Shown: positions 1 through 8,072 of the stretch, in pieces
Layout: the number at the start of each line of letters is the position of its first letter
Position numbering within the stretch: the stretch's first letter is position 1
Assembly (NCBI GenBank): GCA_018607725.1
Contig: JABBAY010000244.1
Location: 43,157-80,318, forward strand
DNA: 37,162 bases
Source: K189A clade bacterium
GTDB taxonomy: Bacteria > Pseudomonadota > Gammaproteobacteria > Pseudomonadales > Azotimanducaceae
Reading direction: 5' to 3'
Program-made: the position numbers and the translations under genes
Notes under the pieces: generated by a model
The model's input: the letters and a program-made list of their open reading frames with translations, nothing else
Database searches by the model: none
What the model was told of the DNA's origin: nothing

Positions 1-2
1 GA

Positions 3-62
3 CCAACTATTGATTCGGCAACTATTGATTCGGCAACTATTGATTCGCCAACTATCGATCCA
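3..62 (+). repeat. 15-bp in-frame tandem repeat
   Basis: Four consecutive 15-bp units (3-17, 18-32, 33-47, 48-62) follow the pattern SCAACTATTGATTCG. Units 2 and 3 are identical and unit 4 has three or four changes; a fifth partial copy follows. They encode the pentapeptide (A/P)TIDS in the linker of the SPOR-like protein. The array may continue to the left of the window. Confidence 0.85.
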
Positions 63-518
63 CCAACGATCAAAACACGAAGCAGTGCAACGAAAAGTCC
101 CGAGCCAGAGCCTCAAGAGGTTCCTCAATGGTTGGCGGAGGTGGCGGCGAAAAGACAGCAGCAACGATTGTCGCCAGCCGCGCAGACAGCACCAGTTGTG
201 CCGCAGATTGTCGCGGGTAAGTTACCATCAACCGTTGTGCTTGATCCGGCGGGTTACTATATACAGTTTAATGCGATGCAGGTTGAGGAGAATGCGATCC
301 GGGAACGTGATCGTCTCGCACCAGAATTTGATAGTCATATTTTACGGTTGAGGTCGGCCAAGGGTGTGTTTTTTGTGGTTGTGGCAGGGCCCTATAGAAC
401 ATTAGCTGACGCAACAAATGCTAAAGATACCGCTAATATTGTCGATGTTATGATTGTCCAAGGCGTGGAACTCGAGCGTCGTCAAGTGCTGGAGCCGGAG
501 TCGAATTTTGAGCGATGA
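3..518 (+). CDS. SPOR-like domain protein, 5' end outside window
   Basis: The reading frame is open from the left edge of the window to the TGA at 516-518, so the true start lies upstream; internal TTG or ATG codons need not be used. The visible part starts with about five degenerate pentapeptides (PTIDS, ATIDS, ATIDS, PTIDP, PTIK), followed by a Pro/Gln/Ala-rich linker. A C-terminal segment of about 75 residues (from GYYIQF to the ERRQV region) has the SPOR layout: a YYIQF strand, a helix with ENAIRERDR, then VFFVVVAGPYRTLADA. SPOR domains of known families bind denuded peptidoglycan glycan strands. This suggests an envelope protein with a periplasmic C-terminus, but no membrane anchor is visible in the part present. 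It overlaps the next gene by 11 nt and is probably co-transcribed with it. The SPOR call is by pattern only. Confidence 0.65.
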   Translation, partial: PTIDSATIDSATIDSPTIDPPTIKTRSSATKSPEPEPQEVPQWLAEVAAKRQQQRLSPAAQTAPVVPQIVAGKLPSTVVLDPAGYYIQFNAMQVEENAIRERDRLAPEFDSHILRLRSAKGVFFVVVAGPYRTLADATNAKDTANIVDVMIVQGVELERRQVLEPESNFER

Positions 519-879
519 AGACGAGATACTAAGAACGACCGGTCTAAGTGATAAAGCGCAGGTCGGTCCATCGACGCAAGAGCCACGGTCGCAATTTCAA
601 CGGCAGGCTCTGAATCAGCCAGGCGTTCTCAATGCTGATGATATTCGCGTCAGTTCTTTTGTCGTGAAAAAAATTCCCGTCGGCGAGGCAACTAACCCGG
701 CACAAGGGGTTGTAGAAACAGCGGGAGCCGGCACAGTTGACGAAACCGAGGCGCCTAGGCGGGTTGCTATAATATTTAAAAGGAAAGCCGGGCATGGATT
801 TTCCGAACGTTTGGTTAGCGTCATAGACGAGACTCAAGCGATGCGAGATCAATTTGAGTCGTTGCCTGAGCGCATATAG
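508..879 (+). CDS. hypothetical soluble protein of the SPOR-like operon
   Basis: Not recognised. The frame is open from 454, but I prefer the TTG at 508: it lies 7 nt after GGAG (497-500) and overlaps the stop of the previous gene, as expected for a coupled operon. This gives 123 residues starting MSDEDEIL, much like the MSDN start of the next gene. The first half is polar and Gln/Pro-rich. The second half has two beta-rich stretches (DDIRVSSFVVKKIPVG and RRVAIIFKRKAG) and a charged C-terminal helix. I see no signal peptide or membrane segment. The next gene starts 10 nt downstream. The function is unknown; the position suggests a partner of the SPOR-like and coiled-coil proteins. Confidence 0.55.
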   Translation: MSDEDEILRTTGLSDKAQVGPSTQEPRSQFQRQALNQPGVLNADDIRVSSFVVKKIPVGEATNPAQGVVETAGAGTVDETEAPRRVAIIFKRKAGHGFSERLVSVIDETQAMRDQFESLPERI

Positions 880-889
880 GGATACCATC

Positions 890-1837
890 ATGAGCGATAA
901 CACTGTGGATGATCAAAATGATGATCCGACTAAAAAGCTAGAAGATACCGATTTTTCAGTGACGGAAATTGCCGATGGCGACGACCAAGTTGCCGCAGGA
1001 GGTACAGATGATGACGAAGGCTTCGAAGAGATTATCATCACCGGGCAGGAGGTGGTGGAGGAGCTTCAACGCCTAATTCCTGCAGCGCTAGAATCTGCTG
1101 AGGCTGCGAACAAGGCATCTAAGCTAGGCCTTGATGCCTTGACCAGAATCGCGACCAGTGGCGAATTAGTGCAGCGGACGTCGAAGCGGCTGGTGGAGAC
1201 GTTTGAAAAGCAAGCCGTGATTGTTAAGTCGATCTATATCGGTGCCTTTAGCCTGCTGTTTGTCGGAATTATTATTTTTGGTGTCATGAGCGTGCAAATC
1301 AGCTCGCGGTTGTCTGAACTGGATGCAGTGATCTTTGCTGCGAGTAAACGAATAGCGAATTTAAATAGCGGTTTGGAATCCTTTGAAAGTATTCGGTTTG
1401 AAGTGCGCAATGTTGCAGAGCAGCAACAAACCCAAACAGCGCAAGTCAGGTTGTTGGCTGAGCAGCTCTATAATACCGAACAGCTGGTCGTGAAGATGGG
1501 GATAGACTTGCCGAAAAGCGCGGCGACGCATCTCGATGACAGTCTCGTCGGCTTGCAGAGTGATTCAAAATCAACAACCCAGGGTCTTAGTGAGCAGCAG
1601 GCAGCGATGACTGCTCTGAGCGCTGATGTCGTTAAGATTGAGCGGCGAATGGCCAGCGTTCAAGAAGCGCTAAATCGGTCTGCGCAGTTGAGCCAGGATG
1701 TTGAAGCATTGCTAACGTTGGAGCGAGCTCGTTATCTCGAGACAATCAATGCGCAAATCCAAATGCAAAAGGATGCAGCGGCAGGCATATTGCCGCCCGA
1801 TGAGCCTGGCACTATTCGGTACCAAGCGCCGCGTTAA
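890..1837 (+). CDS. single-pass membrane coiled-coil protein, unknown function
   Basis: Not recognised. The frame is open from 854, but the ATG at 890 follows the previous stop and has an AGGGA-like ribosome site just upstream. The 315-residue product has three parts. Residues 1-60 are very acidic. Residues 60-113 form a helical stretch (EVVEELQRLIPAALESAEAA). One clear membrane segment lies at about 115-137 (IYIGAFSLLFVGIIIFGVM), followed by about 175 residues of Gln/Glu/Leu-rich predicted coiled coil. With the acidic part inside, the coiled coil would be periplasmic. It is the third gene of a compact operon with the SPOR-like protein and converges on the flhA operon, sharing the TTAA of its stop codon with the opposite gene. 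A cell-envelope scaffold is one guess. Confidence 0.7.
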   Translation: MSDNTVDDQNDDPTKKLEDTDFSVTEIADGDDQVAAGGTDDDEGFEEIIITGQEVVEELQRLIPAALESAEAANKASKLGLDALTRIATSGELVQRTSKRLVETFEKQAVIVKSIYIGAFSLLFVGIIIFGVMSVQISSRLSELDAVIFAASKRIANLNSGLESFESIRFEVRNVAEQQQTQTAQVRLLAEQLYNTEQLVVKMGIDLPKSAATHLDDSLVGLQSDSKSTTQGLSEQQAAMTALSADVVKIERRMASVQEALNRSAQLSQDVEALLTLERARYLETINAQIQMQKDAAAGILPPDEPGTIRYQAPR

Positions 1838-2463
1838 CTGATTGGCTCGTTTGGTGGTTCAAGTTGAGGGGGTGACGGCGGTAGCGTGGTTGTGGCGGCA
1901 TTCAATAGGGACTGAGGAAGGTCGGGCTCCATGGTAATGCCGCTGCGCAGATATAGCACGTCGATCGTCTCAGTCAATCCTGAGAGAAGGCGAGCCAAGT
2001 CGATGTCGTTCGCCCTCGCTGATTCATAACCGACGCTATATAGGCTCGACACATGTTGTTGAGGGAGCCACGCATTAAGAGAGCCTCGGAGCGTGGCAAT
2101 CGACATGGGGTTCTCGATTTTACGTTTTGAAGCGCCTTTTTGCCCGTCGCTCACACCCGCGGTGAATAGGGTTGTAATGTGCTTTTTGAGGAGGATTGCG
2201 TAGCGATCACGAATACTATTGAGATCCGCTTCGCTCACAGAGCTATCGCCTGTGCCGCTGAGTGCGTCCCATAGTGCTTTGCCTTCCAGTCCCAAAAACG
2301 ATGTGTCGGTGCTGCCACCCTTTTCTTGTGTGTTTGTTGCAGTGGCACTAAGTCGAGTGCTGATAAACGATTCGAGCAAATCAATTCTACCGATTAAATA
2401 AATAATCGTTATTACTGTTACGAGCAGTAAGATGATCCCCAAAGCGGTGATCAGCAGAGACAT
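1834..2463 (-). CDS. N-terminally anchored membrane protein at end of flhA-fliA operon
   Basis: Not recognised. The 209-residue product starts with a strong membrane segment at about residues 4-28 (rich in L, I, V), then has a soluble helical domain and a Pro-rich tail (PPSPPQLEPPNEP). Its ATG overlaps the stop of the upstream gene as TAATG, which indicates translational coupling. It is the last gene of the flhA-flhF-flhG-fliA transcription unit, a place where pseudomonads carry chemotaxis genes (cheY, cheZ). It resembles neither of these. Co-transcription with fliA suggests a flagellum- or pole-linked role; this is inference only. Confidence 0.7.
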   Translation of the reverse strand: MSLLITALGIILLLVTVITIIYLIGRIDLLESFISTRLSATATNTQEKGGSTDTSFLGLEGKALWDALSGTGDSSVSEADLNSIRDRYAILLKKHITTLFTAGVSDGQKGASKRKIENPMSIATLRGSLNAWLPQQHVSSLYSVGYESARANDIDLARLLSGLTETIDVLYLRSGITMEPDLPQSLLNAATTTLPPSPPQLEPPNEPIS

Positions 2464-3020
2464 TATTGCGCCTCGCTTTCGTCAATGTCGTCAATGTCGT
2501 CAATGTCGTCGGAATCGTCATTACTCTCTGCAGTATCACCGCCCTGTTCTTGGGTTTGTTCTCGTAAAAAGCGCACGACCTCGAAGTCTTCGCTGAGATC
2601 CAATTCGAGCCAAATTCGATCAGCGATAGCTTGTGTTTGGTTGATGGCCTCGTCAATACTTATTTTTACTGTCTGATAGAGTCCGCCCGTTGAAAAAATT
2701 TCCATGGCAAAATGATCAGGGATATAAGAGATGATCTCCCCGGCTTGGCTCTTGATTGTTTGATAGGCTGCCGGAGTGGGTAGCGTAGGCGGTTCTTCGC
2801 CATTTGCAATGGCTTGATTACGTTGGGACTCGTAGGCCTCATATTTTTTTGCGCCCTCAATGAATACCAGGTCGATATGTGCTCGACAGCGCACCATGAC
2901 CTTCATACGCAAGGCCCGAGCATTTTTTGCTTGGCCTGGGGAGTTCACGGCGGTTTCATATAACTTTTTTGATTCAGCGAAGGCTTTTTTAAGGGCAGCG
3001 CCTTTAGAGAATGAGAACAT
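2463..3020 (-). CDS. hypothetical cytoplasmic protein downstream of fliA
   Basis: Not recognised. The product is 185 residues, without signal peptide or membrane segment. The first 150 residues are helical and mixed-charge (start MFSFSKGAALKKAFAESKKL). The last 35 residues are an acidic tail ending in repeated DDI triplets. An AAGGA ribosome site lies just before the ATG at 3020, and the gene starts only 31 nt after the fliA stop. The downstream gene is coupled to it through a TAATG overlap. The pairing of a soluble acidic-tailed protein with a membrane-anchored one suggests the two interact, but there is no family evidence. Confidence 0.72.
   Translation of the reverse strand: MFSFSKGAALKKAFAESKKLYETAVNSPGQAKNARALRMKVMVRCRAHIDLVFIEGAKKYEAYESQRNQAIANGEEPPTLPTPAAYQTIKSQAGEIISYIPDHFAMEIFSTGGLYQTVKISIDEAINQTQAIADRIWLELDLSEDFEVVRFLREQTQEQGGDTAESNDDSDDIDDIDDIDESEAQ
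2481..2507. repeat. 9-bp tandem repeat coding an Asp/Ile tail
   Basis: Three exact copies of GTCAATGTC (+ strand; 2481-2489, 2490-2498, 2499-2507) encode the repeated DDI triplets near the C-terminus of the 185-residue protein on the minus strand. A further imperfect copy follows. Copy number could vary between strains. Confidence 0.85.
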
Positions 3021-3051
3021 ATTTCTTTCCTTAAATTCAAATATGCTAATA

Positions 3052-3777
3052 TTACGCTGTGATCTCTGCGATGGTAATCCTTAATTTGGCCACCGTCGCG
3101 GAGAGAATTTGACTCACTCTGGATTCATTAACGCCTAGTATGACGCCAATTTCTTTTAAGTTCATTTCTTCTTTGTGATAGAGCGAAATAACGAGCTGCT
3201 CCCTCTCCGATAGTTGGCTGATCGCCAGGGCAACGCGATCGTTGATTTCCCGATTAGAGACCTGTGTTTCAGGATTGGCCGAACTCATGTCCTGTGCTGT
3301 TAAGTCTGTATTGTCTTCGTTAGTTAGCTCAATAGAACTGGTCTGGAATCGATTCGCATGCTCTCTTTCCTTGTGGAAAGCTTCTGTGCTCAGGCCAAGT
3401 GCTTCGGCGATCTCGGTTTGGGTCGGCGAGCGGCCTAGGCGATGGCTTAATTCCATAGCGGTTTTATTATGCTGTTGGAGATGACTCACTGCAGACCTTG
3501 GTATGCTTGATAGTTTGCGAATTTCATCCAAGATGGCGCCTCGTACTCGATTCTTGGCGAACACTTCAAACTCGACGCCAACACCAGGGTTGAAAGCCTT
3601 GCTGGCTTCGATCAAACCCAGAGTGCCGATTTGAATCATGTCTTCGAGTTGGATGTAATCTGGTACTCGGCCTTTTAGATAGATAGCGATCCGTTTGACG
3701 AGGCCAATATAGTTCATCAAATCAATTTTATGATTTTTATCATTTTCAATCTGACTATAGCTGCTGACATCTACCAT
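3052..3777 (-). CDS. fliA: flagellar sigma factor sigma-28 (FliA)
   Basis: The product is a 241-residue sigma-70-family factor of the FliA size class. It directs RNA polymerase to late flagellar and chemotaxis promoters (TAAA-N15-GCCGATAA). Region 2 is visible early (YIQLEDMIQIGTLGLIEA and FAKNRVRGAILDEIRK), region 3 follows (GRSPTQTEIAEALGLS), and region 4 has the helix-turn-helix near the C-terminus (LNLKEIGVILGVNESRVSQI with small changes). The flhG stop is 43 nt upstream, in the flhA-flhF-flhG-fliA order known from Pseudomonas and Vibrio. Its anti-sigma factor FlgM is encoded at 12366-12683 behind a sigma-28-like promoter. Confidence 0.96.
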   Translation of the reverse strand: MVDVSSYSQIENDKNHKIDLMNYIGLVKRIAIYLKGRVPDYIQLEDMIQIGTLGLIEASKAFNPGVGVEFEVFAKNRVRGAILDEIRKLSSIPRSAVSHLQQHNKTAMELSHRLGRSPTQTEIAEALGLSTEAFHKEREHANRFQTSSIELTNEDNTDLTAQDMSSANPETQVSNREINDRVALAISQLSEREQLVISLYHKEEMNLKEIGVILGVNESRVSQILSATVAKLRITIAEITA

Positions 3778-3820
3778 CTTCTATAACTCTAGGTGCTTAG
3801 TTGGGTCGTGTTAGATAGGC

Positions 3821-4606
3821 TTATGTTTGTTCAGTTAAGTTAACTTTTGGTTTGAGCAGGGCATCAACATTTTTGGCAAGCTGTCTAAAATTACTCGCCG
3901 CCGCTGATGACGGGTAGAGCTGTACAACCGGTTGCGCTTTCTTCCATGCCATGGGAATGGCCTCGTCTTTCACAATGTGTCCTATCATGCCAATGCTGAA
4001 TTCAAGAAATCTATTGGTGACGTTATTAAAGCTGCTGTGTAAACGGAACGCATGAGCTTCATCGATGACCTCGTTGGTTAACAGATAAAGATTGTCACTT
4101 GCCGCATTTTTGTTCAGCACTTTGACAGTCGCATAAGCATCAGCATAAGAAGATGGGTCGTCTTTGCAGATAATAAAGCGATAATCGCAAGCTTGTAAAA
4201 AGGTGATGACCGAGTCCGATATACCGGCGGCGATATCGATGATTAAATAGTCGAGTTTTGCTGCTAGTGACTCAAAGCCTTGAAGCATAATGCCAGCTTG
4301 CAGGGAGGTTAGTGACGCCAGTTCTTGTAAACCGCTGGCACCGGGAACCAGTTGGACACCACTTGAGGTGGTAATGATAATCTCTTCAAGGGTTTTAACA
4401 CCGGCGAGAACATGGCTGAAGTTGTATTTTACTTGGCAGCCGAAAGCGAGCTGTGCATTGGCTAGACCCAAGTCGCCATCAAGGAGCATGACGGTTTTGC
4501 CACTCTCTGCTAGCGCAGTCGCTAAATTCACAGCGACTGTTGTCTTGCCGACACCACCTTTGCCGCTGGCAATACCGATGACTCTAACCCTGGAGCCTAA
4601 TTGCAT
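3821..4606 (-). CDS. flhG: flagellar number regulator, MinD-like ATPase FlhG (FleN)
   Basis: The product is a 261-residue ParA/MinD-type ATPase. The deviant Walker A box is GKGGVGKTT (about residues 15-23), followed by the switch I motif DGDLGLAN, the switch II region IDIAAGIS, and a FlhG-like VKDEAIPMAWKKAQPVV segment. In known systems FlhG limits flagellar number by stimulating the FlhF GTPase and by restraining the sigma-54 master activator. Here the Walker A box follows only about 13 residues (MQLGSRVR), and an in-frame TAG lies shortly before the ATG. The N-terminal DQAxxLR activation helix typical of FlhG is therefore missing. Its position between flhF and fliA is canonical. Confidence 0.93.
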   Translation of the reverse strand: MQLGSRVRVIGIASGKGGVGKTTVAVNLATALAESGKTVMLLDGDLGLANAQLAFGCQVKYNFSHVLAGVKTLEEIIITTSSGVQLVPGASGLQELASLTSLQAGIMLQGFESLAAKLDYLIIDIAAGISDSVITFLQACDYRFIICKDDPSSYADAYATVKVLNKNAASDNLYLLTNEVIDEAHAFRLHSSFNNVTNRFLEFSIGMIGHIVKDEAIPMAWKKAQPVVQLYPSSAAASNFRQLAKNVDALLKPKVNLTEQT

Positions 4607-4667
4607 CTTTGTCTATTCCTGAATTCTTCGCAGTTTCATTACTAATACAGCGTAATTTAACAGACTT

Positions 4668-5855
4668 TCAACCGAAATTTAATTGTTGATGTGTGTATTC
4701 TTCCAACACGGGACTATCACTGGGCCTGAGTCCGTCGATACCTTCACTGGGGGCGAGGATGCTATCGATATGCCGCTGGATTTTTTTGTCAATGAGGTGC
4801 GCCAAAAAGTCGCCTGATAGGGCTCTCGGGGGGCTTGTCACGTTAGTGCTAAAAGAGCCTAAAGACACGGGTATATTGCCATTGATGAGAATGCTGATAA
4901 TGGCCCATGGGTAGTCTATACCGTCTAATCGAGAGACCATGCACGAGGTCCAATGCAGGTCGGGGTGGCCCAGCAAGTTGAGCGCCGAGGTCTCGTTCGT
5001 GTCTGCAGCTAGCATTAGGTGGGACTTGAGTCCGGGAATTATTTTTGTGATACATCTGACTTCTCTCTGGATATCTGAGCCAGCGGTATCGATCAATAGA
5101 TGATGAGTCTCACCTATTTCAGCATAAAGGGCTTGGAGTTGCTTAAATGAGGTTATGCGATAGGTGTCAGCACCTGCGCGAGCCCCGGCGATCTGAGTTG
5201 CCTGCCAGGCCCCGATGCGATCATCATTGAAACTGATTAAGACGATCTTTCGTGACTCATCAGCCATTGCCAATTGCGCCGCAATACGCGCGATCATGGT
5301 GCTCTTACCTGATCCTGGTTGGCCAGCGATGAGGTGGGCTTGGGCCGGGTCAGCGACGAGGTCATAGGCCTTGATCTGTGTTTTCATCCATTGAGTTAGA
5401 GCATTCAGACCATCTTGCAGTTTTTTTGTCGGCGCTAATGGGTCATGCATCTGTTGGCTCAACCGAGCAGACATGCCTGTATTCAGGAACAAGTGTTGCA
5501 ACTCGATAATATGCGTCGGTGTGGCATGAGCTTGGTGCGGCAAGCGTGTCAGACTCTGCATTTCCAGTCGAGAGGTCTGAAATTCAGCCTTGATGAGTTC
5601 CACCAGGGTCAACGCCCGTTGCTGTTCGGTGGCCAGCGCTGAGGCCGGTGCTGAGGTCACCGGGGTAGGTGGCGAGACGACAGGCGCAGAGGCCACGGCG
5701 GTAGCCGCTTTTGTGTTGTTGTCCACGGCTGCAATGAGCTCGTTGCGGCCATTGTAGCGACGATTAGAGACCACCATGGAGTCTTCACCGAAATGACTTT
5801 GAATCTGTGCCATCGCCATACGGGTGTCGGGCGCAAAAACCTGTTCTAGTCTCAT
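4668..5855 (-). CDS. flhF: divergent SRP-type GTPase FlhF
   Basis: The product is 395 residues. The N-terminal basic region (MRLEQVFAPDTRMAMAQI) fits FlhF; then comes a Pro/Ala-rich linker, an N domain from about 75, and an SRP-type G domain. The G1 loop is GQPGSGKST (178-186), the G2-like region has DDRIGAWQ, and DTAG marks G3. The G4 position reads SRLD instead of TKLD, and the usual GQxVPxD closing motif is not visible. In known systems FlhF marks the pole where the flagellum is built. The start overlaps the flhA stop (ATGA) and has AAAGGAG upstream. The family call is safe from context and architecture; the G-motif changes are unusual and may alter GTP binding or hydrolysis. Confidence 0.93.
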   Translation of the reverse strand: MRLEQVFAPDTRMAMAQIQSHFGEDSMVVSNRRYNGRNELIAAVDNNTKAATAVASAPVVSPPTPVTSAPASALATEQQRALTLVELIKAEFQTSRLEMQSLTRLPHQAHATPTHIIELQHLFLNTGMSARLSQQMHDPLAPTKKLQDGLNALTQWMKTQIKAYDLVADPAQAHLIAGQPGSGKSTMIARIAAQLAMADESRKIVLISFNDDRIGAWQATQIAGARAGADTYRITSFKQLQALYAEIGETHHLLIDTAGSDIQREVRCITKIIPGLKSHLMLAADTNETSALNLLGHPDLHWTSCMVSRLDGIDYPWAIISILINGNIPVSLGSFSTNVTSPPRALSGDFLAHLIDKKIQRHIDSILAPSEGIDGLRPSDSPVLEEYTHQQLNFG

Positions 5856-7972
5856 GCTGTTTCTCCTTTAGCGTCTCGTATACTGATGTTGGAAATAATT
5901 TTGATGTCTTGGTCGTCGGGTATTTCATTGTAGGACAGTACAGTTAAGCGTGGCACACGCTGACGAGCCGTGCGTGACAACCAAGGTCTGAGTCCGGGTG
6001 AAACAACCAATACGGTAGGTAGCCCTTGCTCTTCTACCTGTTGGCAGCTAGTGGCGATAGCCGCAAAAAGATCCTCTGCTAGCTTGGGTTCAATGACGAG
6101 GCTGCCATTGCGTTGACTTTGCGTGAGTATCGTCGTCAGCATCTGCTCTAGCGACGGTTCTAGTGTCATAACGGGCAGGTTCTCATCCACATTGACCAGG
6201 CCCTGCATGATCATTCGACCCAGTCTCGGGCGTACCAGAGCAGTCAATTCATCGGGGTCCTGAGTCTTGCCGCTTTCGACGGTCAGCACGTCGATAATAC
6301 TGCGCATATCTCTGACGCTGACGTCTTCGGCAAGAATGTTTTGCAGGATTTTTGTCACTGCGGCCAGGGGTAGTTTGTTGGGTACCAGATCTTCCACCAG
6401 TTTCGGCGATCGCTCTGCGACTTTGTCGAGTAATTGTTGGGTTTCGTCATGGCTGAGAAGGCTGGCAGAATTTTCTCGTAAAATGGCGTTCATATGGGTT
6501 GCTATCGCTGTCGATGCATCAACAACCGTATAACCCAGGGTGCGAGCGTAGTCTCGCTGCGACGCGTCTATCCAGACGGCTTCCAGACCAAATGCTGGTT
6601 CTTTCGTGGGCGTGCCTGTGAGTTCGCCATGGACGACGCCCGGGTTGATGGCCAATTCCTGACCAACTCGTATTTCGCCTTGGCCGCGAACGACGCCGCT
6701 GAGGACAATATTGTAGACGTCAGGTGCTAGCTCGAGGTTGTCTCTGATACGAATCGGTTGCACTAGGAAACCAAACTCCGTTGATAGCTTCTTTCGTACG
6801 CCTTTGATTTTTGCCAATAGAGTTCCGCCAGAATCGGCGCTGACCAGTGGAATCAGTCCATAGCCGATGTCAAGTGCAACAATATCGACTTGCTCTACAT
6901 CTTCCCAATCCAGTTCCTTGTTTGCGGGGTCTTCCTGCTCCTCTTCTTGAACAGCGCTACTATCTTCGGCAAGCTTCTTCGTTCCTCGTTGGCCTAGGTA
7001 GTAATAGCCCAGTGCGCCGGACAGTAGGCTCAATGTGATGAATACTAGGTGGGGCATGCCTGGAACCAGGCCCAAGAGCATGAGTATGACTGCGGCGATG
7101 ATCCAGGCTTCCGGCTGTGCGATCTGGCTTTTGGCCTGTACGGTCATCGACTCGGAAGTGGTGACCCGGGTGACGATAATCGCCGTCGACAATGACAGTA
7201 ATAGTGAGGGAATCTGCGCTACAAGACCATCACCGATCGTCAATAGCACATATATGCGACCTGCATCCGCGAAGCTTAGGTCATGCTGGCCGATGCCAAT
7301 GAGCAGGCCGCCGAGTATGTTGATCATCAGGATCATGAGGCCGGCGACGGCGTCGCCGCGAACGAATTTAGATGCGCCGTCCATTGAACCGAAGAAGTCT
7401 GATTCCTGAGAGATTTCTTCACGACGGCGTTTAGCTGTCTCCTGGTCTATCACGCCGGCGTTAAGATCGGCATCAATAGACATCTGTTTGCCGGGCATGG
7501 CGTCGAGGGTAAAGCGAGCGATAACCTCTGAGACACGCCCGGCACCTTTGGTTACCACGATGAAATTGATGATCATTAAAATTGCGAAGATAATGAAGCC
7601 AACGAGATAATTGCCCGCGATCACAAACTCGCCAAACGCTTGAATGACCTTGCCGGCGGCGTCAGGTCCCTCGTGGCCGTTGACTAGCACGACACGCGTC
7701 GAGGCGACGTTTAGGCCGAGACGAAGCATGGTTGCCAAGAGTAATATTGACGGGAATGAAGAAAATTCCAACGGGCGGGACACATTGATCGCAATCATAA
7801 TGATTACGAGTCCAATGACGATATTAAAAGTGAACAGCACGTCCAGCAAAAACGCGGGTAACGGCAAAATCAACATTGAGATGATTAAGAGAATTAAGAC
7901 AGGTATGCCTAGCCCAGATAGTTCGAAACCGGACAGGGTCTGTCGTATTGTTGACACGTTTGCTGTAGCCAT
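5852..7972 (-). CDS. flhA: flagellar type III export gate protein FlhA
   Basis: The product is 706 residues, the normal size for FlhA, the inner-membrane gate of the flagellar export apparatus. The N-terminal half has about eight membrane segments with the conserved NVSRPLEFSSFPSILLLATM and MPGKQMSIDADLNAG signatures. The C-terminal half is the cytoplasmic domain that docks chaperone-substrate complexes. It is the first gene of the operon and is preceded by a sigma-54-like promoter at 8056-8072. flhB, its usual partner, is not in the window; only an orphan FlhB-like C-domain is present (11514-11801). Confidence 0.97.
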   Translation of the reverse strand: MATANVSTIRQTLSGFELSGLGIPVLILLIISMLILPLPAFLLDVLFTFNIVIGLVIIMIAINVSRPLEFSSFPSILLLATMLRLGLNVASTRVVLVNGHEGPDAAGKVIQAFGEFVIAGNYLVGFIIFAILMIINFIVVTKGAGRVSEVIARFTLDAMPGKQMSIDADLNAGVIDQETAKRRREEISQESDFFGSMDGASKFVRGDAVAGLMILMINILGGLLIGIGQHDLSFADAGRIYVLLTIGDGLVAQIPSLLLSLSTAIIVTRVTTSESMTVQAKSQIAQPEAWIIAAVILMLLGLVPGMPHLVFITLSLLSGALGYYYLGQRGTKKLAEDSSAVQEEEQEDPANKELDWEDVEQVDIVALDIGYGLIPLVSADSGGTLLAKIKGVRKKLSTEFGFLVQPIRIRDNLELAPDVYNIVLSGVVRGQGEIRVGQELAINPGVVHGELTGTPTKEPAFGLEAVWIDASQRDYARTLGYTVVDASTAIATHMNAILRENSASLLSHDETQQLLDKVAERSPKLVEDLVPNKLPLAAVTKILQNILAEDVSVRDMRSIIDVLTVESGKTQDPDELTALVRPRLGRMIMQGLVNVDENLPVMTLEPSLEQMLTTILTQSQRNGSLVIEPKLAEDLFAAIATSCQQVEEQGLPTVLVVSPGLRPWLSRTARQRVPRLTVLSYNEIPDDQDIKIISNISIRDAKGETA

Positions 7973-8055
7973 TAAAAATATAACCTTTTAAAACAATAAG
8001 ATACGTACAAATAAAAGAGGGCGATTGAGTGTAGAAAGGCCTCGATTAGATATAT

Positions 8056-8072
8056 AGCGAATATCGTGCCAA
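8056..8072 (-). promoter_or_regulatory. sigma-54-like promoter for flhA operon
   Basis: Read on the minus strand the site is TTGGCACGATATTCGCTA. The -24 box TGGCACG is a perfect match; the -12 box TCGCT differs at one base from TTGCT. The GG and GC pairs are exactly 10 nt apart. The predicted transcript start is near 8045, about 70 nt before flhA. Confidence 0.65.

Noticed and set aside
544-903. 119-residue minus-strand ORF
   Set aside because: It lies antisense to the small gene of the left operon and has no recognisable features; treated as a shadow.
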